DNA of 6,718 nucleotides from an uncultured Bacteroidales bacterium (lineage in GTDB: Bacteria > Bacteroidota > Bacteroidia > Bacteroidales > UBA932): positions 1-6,718 of the forward strand of contig CAMHRD010000063.1 in the NCBI GenBank assembly GCA_946187365.1. Reading direction: 5' to 3'. This document shows positions 1 to 6,664 of this stretch, in pieces (the first letter of the stretch is position 1; each line of letters opens with the position of its first letter). Made by a program: the position numbers and the translations under genes. Under the pieces are notes generated by a model. That model was not told the origin of the DNA. It searched no databases and saw nothing but the letters and a program-made list of their open reading frames with translations.

Positions 1-856
1 AGGAGACGGTGTAAATCAAATCTTTCTTTATGCGTTTTGCATTGTAAACGCTCTGCACCGGTGCTCCGTAGTACAAAATCTCAACGTTTGGATAGAGAGT
101 TTCAAAGGCTTTTATCTCTGCGTTTATTTTGTTTACAAGACGGGTCCCCGCCTTGCTGTCCATTGCCTTAAAGGAAGGAGTAAGAAAAGCCACCGCCATC
201 TCCCCGTCTTTTGTAAAGAGATAGAAACTATTGGAGGCGCTGATAGATAGGCCGTTATCAGAGCTATCCTTTAAGGAGAGCGCCTCCCCTATCATTATGT
301 TTCTGAAGGAGAGCGGATCTTTGCAGACAATGTCATAGTAGATACCCGCTGCATCGTTCTCCAAAATGGAGACGTTGGATGCCATAAGAGAATCTACAGA
401 TTGCGCGCTGAGCAAAGAGCCCACCTTAGAATAAAAAGTGCTGTCTAAAAAGAGAGGTGCGTTGTCTAAAATCAGAGATGCCGCAGCAGGTAAAAGTTCC
501 GGGTCTACATTTTTAAAGATACCCTCAATGTCCTTTTCACCATCGTGAGAAAGAAGGGAATCACAAAAAGAGTCACAGGCCGCAAGGATGGTTCCAACCC
601 TCTCATAATCATCCATTTGTTCATTGGAATAGAGTCTAAACTCCAGAAAAATCTTGTCTTTTACCTTGAGGCGGTCAAAAGCAAAACGGGCCCCGCGGTT
701 AGCTTCCGTCTGGGGCAGAAGTTTTGAGATGTCCTCCTCATAATACATTCTGCTGGCAAGCAGGGCCAGCAGAACGAAACTTCCTATAAGGAGCAGATAA
801 AAGACCGCGCGTCTCTTTTGAAAGAAACGGTATGCGGCCAGTGCAATTTTAGTCAT
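1..856 (-). CDS. MMPL/RND-family exporter, N-terminal part (cut by window edge)
   Basis: This open frame starts with ATG at 856 and runs 285 codons without a stop to the window edge, so the C-terminal part is missing. The product opens with a basic stretch (KRR at residues 14-16), one strong membrane helix (about 18-35), then the segment EDISKLLP (41-48). That segment resembles the one following TM1 in MMPL-type exporters. A hydrophilic region of about 230 residues follows, as expected for the first large periplasmic loop, and the frame is cut where the second helix should begin. MMPL/RND proteins are inner-membrane, proton-driven exporters of lipids and related hydrophobic products; the family is known in aryl-polyene and flexirubin clusters. 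The start is fixed by the ACP stop codon: TAA and ATG are directly adjacent (TAAATG), which points to translational coupling. Family assignment rests on topology, the post-TM1 motif and context, since the conserved later helices lie outside the window. The substrate is inferred to be the product of the upstream synthase and acyltransferase. Confidence 0.75.
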   Translation of the reverse strand, partial: MTKIALAAYRFFQKRRAVFYLLLIGSFVLLALLASRMYYEEDISKLLPQTEANRGARFAFDRLKVKDKIFLEFRLYSNEQMDDYERVGTILAACDSFCDSLLSHDGEKDIEGIFKNVDPELLPAAASLILDNAPLFLDSTFYSKVGSLLSAQSVDSLMASNVSILENDAAGIYYDIVCKDPLSFRNIMIGEALSLKDSSDNGLSISASNSFYLFTKDGEMAVAFLTPSFKAMDSKAGTRLVNKINAEIKAFETLYPNVEILYYGAPVQSVYNAKRIKKDLIYTVS

Positions 857-1105
857 TTATTTTGCCTGTACGCGTTCAAAGAGGAAATCGTAAAGCTCCT
901 GGAACGTAGTGGTTTTAACGAGGTCTGTGCCTTTGATTTTGATATCAAATGTCTCCTCTATCAGAGCAACAAGATCCACAAGTGAAAGAGAGTCAAGATC
1001 CAGAGTCTTCTTAATATCTGCATCCGGAGTAATCTCTTCCTTTTCTACTTCAAATTCTTCTGCAAGTACATCTACTGCCTTTGCAATCAATTCTTCTTTA
1101 GTCAT
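857..1105 (-). CDS. Acyl carrier protein (82 aa)
   Basis: This small acidic protein carries growing or finished acyl chains on a 4'-phosphopantetheine arm. The attachment site is Ser39 in the motif LDLDSLSLVDLV, matching the family's DSL signature at the start of helix II. Its length of 82 residues is normal for a stand-alone ACP, and the flanking sequence fits the four-helix fold (helix I about 3-18, helix II about 39-53, helix IV about 67-78). I chose ATG at 1105, giving MTKEELIAKAV. An in-frame ATG at 1201 would add 32 residues that are unlike any ACP and would overlap the synthase gene by over 80 bases. The gap from the synthase stop is 13 bases and contains a second in-frame stop (TAATAA). 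No clear Shine-Dalgarno is present. Being placed between a ketoacyl synthase and an exporter rather than beside fabD/fabG/fabF suggests a pathway-dedicated ACP, not the housekeeping AcpP. Confidence 0.93.
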   Translation of the reverse strand: MTKEELIAKAVDVLAEEFEVEKEEITPDADIKKTLDLDSLSLVDLVALIEETFDIKIKGTDLVKTTTFQELYDFLFERVQAK

Positions 1106-1118
1106 ATCTTTCTGTTTA

Positions 1119-2339
1119 TTATAAATCTTTGATAACCAGCGTAGAGTTAGTTCCTCCAAAACCAAATGAGTTGGAGAGGAACGTAGAGAACTTTCTCTCA
1201 ATTCTCTTTGCCGGAATATTCAGTTTTGCCGAATCCTCATCAGGAGTTTCAAAGTTGAGGTTGGCTGCAACAAAGTCATTCTTCATCATAAGGATGGAGT
1301 AGATAACTTCACTTGCTCCGGCCATCCACATCTCGTGTCCGGTCTGAGACTTGGTAGATGTTACAGGCGGCATCTCATCTCCGAATACCTGGTAGATTGC
1401 CTTTGCCTCGTTCTGGTCACCCACCATTGTGCTGGTTGCGTGTGCGTTAATGTAGCCTATCTCATTGCATTTCAGGCCGGAATGCAGCAGCGCCATCTTA
1501 AGCGAGCGGGCCGGACCGTCTACGTTAGGAACTGAGATGTGGTCTCCGTTAGATGAGAAACCGTATCCCAAAACCTCTGCAATGATTGGAGCGCCTCTCT
1601 TTACCGCACTCTCATAGTCTTCCAGTATTACAGTTGCTGCTCCTCCCGATGGTACAAGTCCGTCTCTGTTCTTGTCAAACGGACGTGAGGCCTTTTCAGG
1701 CTCCGCCTCTCTCTTGGAGAAGGCGCCTATTCCGTCAAAACTGCAAACGGAGAACGGGTTAACCTCCTGTGCTCCTCCGCAGATTACCATATCCTGCAAG
1801 CCGTTCTGAATGAGCATTGCTCCCCACCCAATTGAATGGGAACCGCTGGCGCAAGCACCGGATACCGTAAGGTTTATTCCCTTGAGTTTGAAGATGCAGG
1901 AGAGGTTCATAGTAACGGTGGAGTTCATACTCTTGAATATTCCGCCGCTGCCAATGAGGGAGGTATCCTTCCTCTCTCTCATTGTATCTACAGAGGTAAC
2001 AACAGGCTCCGCACTGGAGTCGTTTCCGTAGAGAAGTCCCACTTCATGACTATCGAGATAATCCTGATCTATATTGGCACTCTTAAGGGCGTCTGCAGTA
2101 GCGCAGAAGGCATACATTGCCTGCTCCGGCATATACACTCTCTGGTTGCGGCTCAGCACTCCCTTGAGGTTTGGTATATCTACATGTCCTGTAAGAGCGG
2201 AGAGAAATCCCATCTCCTTTCTTGCGGGGTCAAAGATAATTCCGCTTTTCCCTTCGTACAGAGAGGTTTTAACCTCCTCCAGGGTCTTTCCCAGGCAGGA
2301 GTAGATTCCCATTCCGGTTATTACAACTCTTCTTTTCAT
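1119..2339 (-). CDS. Beta-ketoacyl-[ACP] synthase, FabF/KAS II-like (406 aa)
   Basis: This enzyme extends an acyl chain by decarboxylative Claisen condensation with malonyl-ACP. It has the full thiolase-fold layout of a FabB/FabF enzyme at normal length. N-terminal MKRRVVITGMG is the usual opening. Nucleophile Cys163 sits in SGACASGS, His300 in NAHATST, Lys330 and His335 in TKSQTGH, and the glycine-rich GFGGTN lies near the C-terminus. All catalytic residues are intact, so it should be an active elongating synthase, not a chain-length factor. I chose ATG at 2339 because it forms an ATGA overlap with the acyltransferase stop; an in-frame ATG at 2357 would add MVTVQN, which precedes the conserved start and is less likely. 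The gene ends in tandem TAATAA stops. Location next to a dedicated ACP, an acyltransferase and an exporter fits secondary lipid or polyene synthesis rather than primary fatty acid synthesis. The exact subclass (KAS II, or the KS of an aryl-polyene cluster) cannot be decided by eye. Confidence 0.93.
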   Translation of the reverse strand: MKRRVVITGMGIYSCLGKTLEEVKTSLYEGKSGIIFDPARKEMGFLSALTGHVDIPNLKGVLSRNQRVYMPEQAMYAFCATADALKSANIDQDYLDSHEVGLLYGNDSSAEPVVTSVDTMRERKDTSLIGSGGIFKSMNSTVTMNLSCIFKLKGINLTVSGACASGSHSIGWGAMLIQNGLQDMVICGGAQEVNPFSVCSFDGIGAFSKREAEPEKASRPFDKNRDGLVPSGGAATVILEDYESAVKRGAPIIAEVLGYGFSSNGDHISVPNVDGPARSLKMALLHSGLKCNEIGYINAHATSTMVGDQNEAKAIYQVFGDEMPPVTSTKSQTGHEMWMAGASEVIYSILMMKNDFVAANLNFETPDEDSAKLNIPAKRIERKFSTFLSNSFGFGGTNSTLVIKDL

Positions 2340-3724
2340 ATTCTGAACAGTGACCAAAGCTGGTCTTCTATAGTTTCACTTGTATGCTTAAAGCCTCGCA
2401 AGATAGCACTTTTTGTCCGTTTTTGAAATTTCCAGAGCCTCAAATCCTGCTTAAAGCTGTCCCAGAGTTCCGTGTATTCCCAGCAGAAGAGGCCTAAGAA
2501 CGGCAGTAATGCTAAGTAAATCAGAGCCATATAAATGGTCAACACTCCCCACACCACAAAGAATGATATCAGGTAGAAAAGCGGAATGGTTATAACTACG
2601 CTCATTCCCAAGAAGAAGGATCCTGAGAGCATCTTGTCTTTCATCCTATTGGTAAGCGGTTTAGGGATGTTGTAAATGAGGTAGTGAGGCCAAAGGGATA
2701 CTATCCAAAGAGGCAGCAGAACGAGGCAGGCCAAAGCTTTGAAGATAACCTGCCCGGTTGAGACCTTGCGCTTTAAGTCCTTGAACTTAAGACCGGTCTC
2801 ATCCAATCCCTTCTTAAGCTGAGCTGCGGAGTTGTAGAAGAAGGTTCTCTTCTCATCATCCAAAGCAGCCAAATCTGCAACCATCTTCTTCTCTGTCTCC
2901 AGTTTTTCCGGAAGAATCTTGTAAGGAAGATTCTTTATTGCAGCATACTTAACTCCATAGTTGGTACGTAGAAAATCTATTGAGTCATAGTTGTCCAGAT
3001 CCCTGATGTCCAACATCATAGATGAGATAATGTTGTGGAACCTCTCGCTTACCTGGCGCATTGCAGTTCTCGGTTTCTCCTTGTAGAAGTCATAGTACTC
3101 TCTCAAAGAGATTGGTTTTCCGAACTTAATCAGCATCTCGCGCCTCATTCCAAAGTAATCAGAGTAGTGGTTGATTACCGGCAAGATGTATATATCCTTC
3201 TCAAAGTTGGCATCCTCGGCTGCCTGGAAGGCCATAGTTGTAAAGCCTCCGTGGAACTCTCCCAGGTATCTCTTATCCTGGTGTCCGGCCTCCGGGAATA
3301 ACATCACAGACTGTCCGTCTGCCAGAAGCTCACGGCTCTCCAAAAAGGAGGAATCATTGTCTCCAACGGAATCCAATCCCTCATGGCTCATTCTGAATGC
3401 CGGCATCAGACCTAAAAATCTGATGTACTTTTCTATCAGCTTGTGCACTGCAAATATGTCCGCCCTTGCCCAGAAGTAAGGTTTGCGTCCCGGTCCTCTG
3501 AAGGCCAGCATAACTGCAATTGCATCCACCAGACAGTTCTGATGGTTGGAGATTATAATCTGAGGCTTGCCCTCCGGAAGGATGTTCTCCACATCGGGAT
3601 AGTAAACCTTCCTGTAAAGATAGTGGTTGAAAAAGAGGGCGATAAACTTTTTGAATCCTCTGTAGTAGAGGCCGCCGTGGCGGTTCTTTCCTGTTGGTCC
3701 TATTTTGTTTGTAGGCTTTTGCAT
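2336..3724 (-). CDS. Membrane-bound PlsC/GPAT-type acyltransferase (462 aa)
   Basis: This protein is predicted to transfer an acyl group from acyl-ACP or acyl-CoA to a hydroxyl or amino acceptor at the cytoplasmic face of the inner membrane. The catalytic domain spans about residues 25-215. Motif I is SNHQNCLVD with His61 and Asp67, an HX5D spacing rather than the classical HX4D. Motif II-like GLMPAFR is at 105-111, motif III FPEAG at 143-147, and motif IV LPV at 181-183. It is much longer than a typical PlsC (about 240 residues). The extra part is a charged linker (about 240-325) followed by roughly three hydrophobic segments (about 326-350, 367-391, 393-415) and a basic amphipathic tail. 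The start ATG at 3724 lies one base after the upstream stop (TAA-T-ATG) and has an unusually good AGGGAGGAG upstream. Its stop overlaps the synthase start as ATGA. The acceptor is unknown: lysophosphatidate, glycerol-3-phosphate or a pathway-specific acceptor are all possible, and context favours a pathway-specific role. Confidence 0.88.
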   Translation of the reverse strand: MQKPTNKIGPTGKNRHGGLYYRGFKKFIALFFNHYLYRKVYYPDVENILPEGKPQIIISNHQNCLVDAIAVMLAFRGPGRKPYFWARADIFAVHKLIEKYIRFLGLMPAFRMSHEGLDSVGDNDSSFLESRELLADGQSVMLFPEAGHQDKRYLGEFHGGFTTMAFQAAEDANFEKDIYILPVINHYSDYFGMRREMLIKFGKPISLREYYDFYKEKPRTAMRQVSERFHNIISSMMLDIRDLDNYDSIDFLRTNYGVKYAAIKNLPYKILPEKLETEKKMVADLAALDDEKRTFFYNSAAQLKKGLDETGLKFKDLKRKVSTGQVIFKALACLVLLPLWIVSLWPHYLIYNIPKPLTNRMKDKMLSGSFFLGMSVVITIPLFYLISFFVVWGVLTIYMALIYLALLPFLGLFCWEYTELWDSFKQDLRLWKFQKRTKSAILRGFKHTSETIEDQLWSLFRI

Positions 3725-3725
3725 A

Positions 3726-4865
3726 TTACTCCTCCCTAATCCATTCTCCTATATCAAACGGCTCATTATCACCTAAAAAGAGAGAGGTTACCTTCTCAAC
3801 TATATCGTGACCTGCTCCGCTGTTTGCAAAGTAGATGAGCGTCTTCTTATCCTTTGGCAGAATCACAAAAAGAGCCTTTGTGTTTCCGTTGTCTCCCCAG
3901 TGCCAGAGAACTCTGCCGTAGTGTGGGTTCTCCTCTATGCCCAGTCCAAGACCCCAGTAGATGCTCTTCTTCTCATCTATCTTCCTGACTTTTGGAGGGA
4001 ACTGAGTTGCAGGACCGCTGCAAGGAGTTATCATAAGTGCGTGAGTAGAAGGCTTTAAGCCTGTTCCGTTGAGTATTACGCTGAGGAACTTTGAGTAATC
4101 CGTTGCACATGTTCTGAGTGTGTAGGCCACGTTCTGACGAGGGAACTGCCTTACTCCCTGGCTCTCTCCGTTACGTCTTGTGGAGGCCGTTGTAATTCCC
4201 TCAAACTCAGGAATCCACTCGTATGCGGTAAGGTTCATTCCAAGCGGATCAAAGACATATTCTTTTGCAATACTCTGAATATCTGCCCCTTTAATTGCCT
4301 CAACCGCTCTCTGCAAGAATGCGTATCCCTCTCCGGAGTAACCAAAGATTGAGTCTACAGGGAAGGTGAAGTTGATTGGACTTGTAGGCCACTCGTCAGA
4401 TGATGGAGATGCCGCCCAGTCATCTATTCCGCTGCGGTGCATCAGAATCAGACGGGCAGTAAGTTTCTTTGCCTGCTCCTTATCCGTAAAGCGCTCAATG
4501 TCTGTATATTCATACAACGGACGGTCTATGTCTATCTCACCCAAGTCATACATCTTCAGCACTATATAAGCAAAGACCACCTTGCTCAGAGAGGCCGCCT
4601 GGAATATGGCCTCGTGCTCATAATCCGCCTTTCTCACTGAATCCTCAGCCCATGGAGTTATACCCACCTGGCAGTAAACCGTATCACCCGGCGCAGTGTA
4701 CTTTGCCTGAATCATAGGAATATTAGCCTCCGTAATTATGCTTATAAGTGAATCTTCAAAGGCCTTCTGCCTCTCAGCAGAAACCTTTCCGTTGCCCTTG
4801 CATCCTGCCAATCCCAACAGCAGAACGCACAGTGCCATAACAGTTACAAAAGAAACTCTCCTCAT
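3726..4865 (-). CDS. Lipoprotein serine hydrolase, class C beta-lactamase fold (379 aa)
   Basis: This is a probable envelope esterase, peptidase or transacylase of the Beta-lactamase (class C/PBP-like) family. The N-terminus MRRVSFVTVMALCVLLLGLAGC is a lipoprotein signal peptide with lipobox LAGC; Cys22 would be lipidated. The catalytic motifs are Ser92-L-S-Lys95 (SxxK), Tyr176-S-G (the family's YxN position, here with Gly as in many non-lactamase members) and His322-W-Gly324 in the third motif (replacing KTG). Length and motif spacing fit the family. It is the first gene after a terminator and carries a candidate promoter just upstream. The stop is one base from the acyltransferase start, so it belongs to the same operon. 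True beta-lactamase activity is unlikely given the missing Asn and the HxG third motif. A role in processing an acylated or esterified exported product is attractive, because LovD shows this fold can act as an acyltransferase, but that is inference. The start at 4865 gives a complete signal peptide and no better upstream start exists. Confidence 0.9.
   Translation of the reverse strand: MRRVSFVTVMALCVLLLGLAGCKGNGKVSAERQKAFEDSLISIITEANIPMIQAKYTAPGDTVYCQVGITPWAEDSVRKADYEHEAIFQAASLSKVVFAYIVLKMYDLGEIDIDRPLYEYTDIERFTDKEQAKKLTARLILMHRSGIDDWAASPSSDEWPTSPINFTFPVDSIFGYSGEGYAFLQRAVEAIKGADIQSIAKEYVFDPLGMNLTAYEWIPEFEGITTASTRRNGESQGVRQFPRQNVAYTLRTCATDYSKFLSVILNGTGLKPSTHALMITPCSGPATQFPPKVRKIDEKKSIYWGLGLGIEENPHYGRVLWHWGDNGNTKALFVILPKDKKTLIYFANSGAGHDIVEKVTSLFLGDNEPFDIGEWIREE
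3729..3737 (-). promoter_or_regulatory. Strong Shine-Dalgarno-like site before the acyltransferase
   Basis: On the minus strand AGGGAGGAG lies 4 bases before the acyltransferase ATG and overlaps the last codons (Arg-Glu-Glu) of the serine hydrolase. No other start in this window has a comparable anti-Shine-Dalgarno match. Bacteroidota usually initiate without this element, so its role is uncertain; it may also be a by-product of the Arg-Glu-Glu coding. It supports 3724 as the start and re-initiation by ribosomes that finish the hydrolase. Confidence 0.5.
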
Positions 4866-4884
4866 ACTCAGAAATAAAAACGCA

Positions 4885-4915
4885 CAAATTTACAAAAGTC
4901 TTGGCCAAAAATAAA
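4885..4915 (-). promoter_or_regulatory. Candidate Bacteroidota-type promoter of the hydrolase-acyltransferase-KAS-ACP operon
   Basis: The minus strand holds TAAATTTG (4885-4892), a perfect match to the TAnnTTTG -7 box of Bacteroidota primary sigma factors. It lies 19 bases upstream of the hydrolase ATG, so the predicted leader is only about 15 bases. The -33 box is weak: TTTA at 4912-4915 with a 19-base spacer matches TTTG at three of four positions, while an exact TTTG (4906-4909) has only a 13-base spacer. The -33 region overlaps the end of the preceding terminator. Evidence is motif and position only. Confidence 0.5.
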
Positions 4916-4938
4916 GCCGTCCCAATAAGGAACGGCTT
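4907..4938 (-). terminator. Intrinsic terminator after the WG-repeat gene
   Basis: In the minus-strand transcript AAGCCGTTCC pairs with GGGACGGCTT around a 5-base loop (TTATT), giving a 10-bp stem with one G-U wobble, followed by a T-rich run (TTTATTTTT including the stem end). The stem begins about 20 bases after the WG-gene stop. In the plus-strand reading the wobble would become a C-A mismatch and the trailing run is less T-rich, so minus-strand function is favoured. There is no convergent gene that would need the other direction. Confidence 0.85.
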
Positions 4939-4958
4939 ATTTACCTTTTCAATATCCC

Positions 4959-6653
4959 TTAGAAGAGGTCTGTGTATTTTACAACGGGGCCGCGGTTGGA
5001 GGCGAGGCCTGGGTTGGTGTAGTGGTAGCTCTTGCCATTTGGTAGAGCAAAGGTTATCTCTGCCACTTGCACAAAACTATCGCAGATGAAGAAGGATGCG
5101 GTCTCCAACATCTCTTTGGTTTTCAAAGTGGTAGAAGCCTCTTTAAAGGCAGGGCCCTCCTCGTATGGAACGCTGAGTTCATAGATTGGAAGTGCGGAAA
5201 CTGAGCACACAAACGGGAATTTTTGATTGTCCATATTGTAGGTTCCGAACTTAATGTTGATTCCGCCAGGAGCTGCGGCTGCGGCCTTAACCTTCTGAAC
5301 TATAAACTCTTTTGCGTATGAAGAGAGTGCGTTCTCCAGATACTCTGCCTCTCTTTGAGGATCATTTCTTCTGAGTTCAAACTGCTCTGTAGTTTCAAAC
5401 TCACCCTTTGTATTCTTCAGTTGCTCAACCTGTTTGGCTGTTGCAAAGGTGTAACTCTGAGAAGGAAGAGTTCCCATATAGTAGAACCTCTTGTTGTAAT
5501 CTACAAGCATCTCCGGCATAATGCAGGTTCCATCTGGAGAATAGACTCCCCACTTGTTGTTTCTCTTTGCAAAAAGAACAGGTCCGTCGTATGCTTTGTT
5601 GATGATTTCAGGATCCATCACCTCTCTTATAATGGTGTCATACTGAGGCTCTAACACAGTTTTACCAAACTCTGTATAAGTTCTGAATCCGTACTTGTCT
5701 CCCATGCGGAAGATGAATCCCTCTTTTACTTTGTTTGGAACTTCATCATAGATAAAGTCTGTAATGCTCTTGTCTTCAAATGAGATAACGGCATACTTTC
5801 CGTTACCGCCGTCTTTTCTAACGGCTATTCCATAGTGGCCCATCTGAACTCTCTCATAGTCAAACGGGAACACCTCTTCATTACTCTTGGCGGAGAGAAT
5901 GCCAAAGTTTCCGCCTTTCTCTTTGGTTGCGCAACACCACAGATTCTTAGCGGAATACGGAATGCTGAGGACGGTGTACTGCGGAGGTATTTTCTCCACA
6001 AGTTTAACTCCTTTAATACCGTTTTTGTTCTTATTCAAATCTATCTCCCAAAGGCCGCTTTTCTCATTGCCGTCTCTGTCTTCCTTTGTAAGAACAACAA
6101 AACCCCAGTCCAAATCATATTCAACACGGGTTGCTTTGAATGGAGAGATAAGGTCTGCACGGCCTTTGTCACAGAATGCGCCCAAGCCAACAGAGTAAAC
6201 TTCCCACTCTTTCCACTTTTTGTCTCTCTTCTCCATCTCTTTGCATACCAGAGCGTAAGCATGGGATGATTTTCCGCTGCCTGTCTTTATGAGGCCCAGG
6301 ATAATATCATCATATTCAGGTTTCAAAACCCAGAAACCCCACACCTTCATATGTGACGGAGAACTAGGTCTGTCTGAGTAGAAAATGTAGGAGTTGTGCC
6401 ATACTCCAACCTTCTTGGTATGAGGATCTTTCAGAACAACAAGGGTATGATCATCGCTTGGATTCCATTGGAATGTAAACTTGACCATTCCACCCTCAAA
6501 GAGGTTTCTGTATAGGTAGTCATCTTTGCCGGATGTCTGTTTTACCGGCAGGGTAGGTTTCTGTTTTGCCTGATTTGCAGGAGCTCCCGGTTGTGCTGAA
6601 ACGGCAGAAAATATGAATGCCGTTAAAGCAAACAACAAAAGAAATCGTTTCAT
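4959..6653 (-). CDS. Secreted WG-repeat protein of unknown function (564 aa)
   Basis: The N-terminus MKRFLLLFALTAFIFSAVSA is a type I signal peptide with a likely cut after Ala20 (AVSA-Q), so the protein is predicted to be periplasmic or exported; there is no lipobox and no later membrane helix. A Gln/Pro/Lys-rich linker (21-42) follows. The middle contains degenerate WG-type repeats, with the recurring pattern of Lys-x-Gly-hydrophobic strand, a turn, then a hydrophobic-Pro-x-x-Tyr-Asp segment. The clearest are near 198-206 (SGLWEIDL), 249-269 (FGILS to YERV), 286-304 (YAVIS to IYDEV), 320-341 (KYGF to PQYDTI) and 367-386 (KWGVYSPDG onward). Residues about 415-564 form a separate alpha/beta region that opens with KGEFETTEQFELRR and contains an Ala-rich helix near 450-461; I do not recognise a function for it. 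WG repeats are thought to form beta-rich interaction surfaces. The gene starts 11 bases after an outer-membrane-type gene and ends at a terminator, so the two may work together. No enzymatic motif was seen. Confidence 0.85.
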   Translation of the reverse strand: MKRFLLLFALTAFIFSAVSAQPGAPANQAKQKPTLPVKQTSGKDDYLYRNLFEGGMVKFTFQWNPSDDHTLVVLKDPHTKKVGVWHNSYIFYSDRPSSPSHMKVWGFWVLKPEYDDIILGLIKTGSGKSSHAYALVCKEMEKRDKKWKEWEVYSVGLGAFCDKGRADLISPFKATRVEYDLDWGFVVLTKEDRDGNEKSGLWEIDLNKNKNGIKGVKLVEKIPPQYTVLSIPYSAKNLWCCATKEKGGNFGILSAKSNEEVFPFDYERVQMGHYGIAVRKDGGNGKYAVISFEDKSITDFIYDEVPNKVKEGFIFRMGDKYGFRTYTEFGKTVLEPQYDTIIREVMDPEIINKAYDGPVLFAKRNNKWGVYSPDGTCIMPEMLVDYNKRFYYMGTLPSQSYTFATAKQVEQLKNTKGEFETTEQFELRRNDPQREAEYLENALSSYAKEFIVQKVKAAAAAPGGINIKFGTYNMDNQKFPFVCSVSALPIYELSVPYEEGPAFKEASTTLKTKEMLETASFFICDSFVQVAEITFALPNGKSYHYTNPGLASNRGPVVKYTDLF

Positions 6654-6664
6654 ATTATGTTGTG

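Noticed and set aside
545..727. 60-codon plus-strand open frame
   Set aside because: It is antisense to the exporter frame, which is open through the whole region and linked to the ACP stop.
1106..1201. Longer ACP start at 1201 (32 extra residues)
   Set aside because: The added residues do not look like any ACP N-terminus and overlap the synthase C-terminus out of frame; MTKEELIAKAV at 1105 is the family-like start.
1961..1985. CT-rich tract (cctctctctc) as a possible regulatory or repeat element
   Set aside because: It is part of the synthase coding sequence (Met-Arg-Glu-Arg-Lys region), and similar short GAGAG runs occur throughout these genes as a codon habit.
2340..2357. Longer synthase start at 2357 (MVTVQN extension)
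   Set aside because: The ATG at 2339 gives the conserved MKRRVVITGMG opening and a typical ATGA coupling to the upstream stop.
1836..2426. 196-codon open frame on the plus strand
   Set aside because: It lies wholly antisense to the synthase and acyltransferase genes, shows no domain or signal, and the minus-strand genes there have complete catalytic motifs.
3726..4865. Antibiotic-resistance beta-lactamase
   Set aside because: The YxN position is Y-S-G and the third motif is HWG, which fits the broad serine hydrolase family better than an AmpC enzyme.
5835..6269. 144-codon plus-strand open frame inside the WG gene
   Set aside because: Antisense to a well-supported coding region, with no recognisable protein features.
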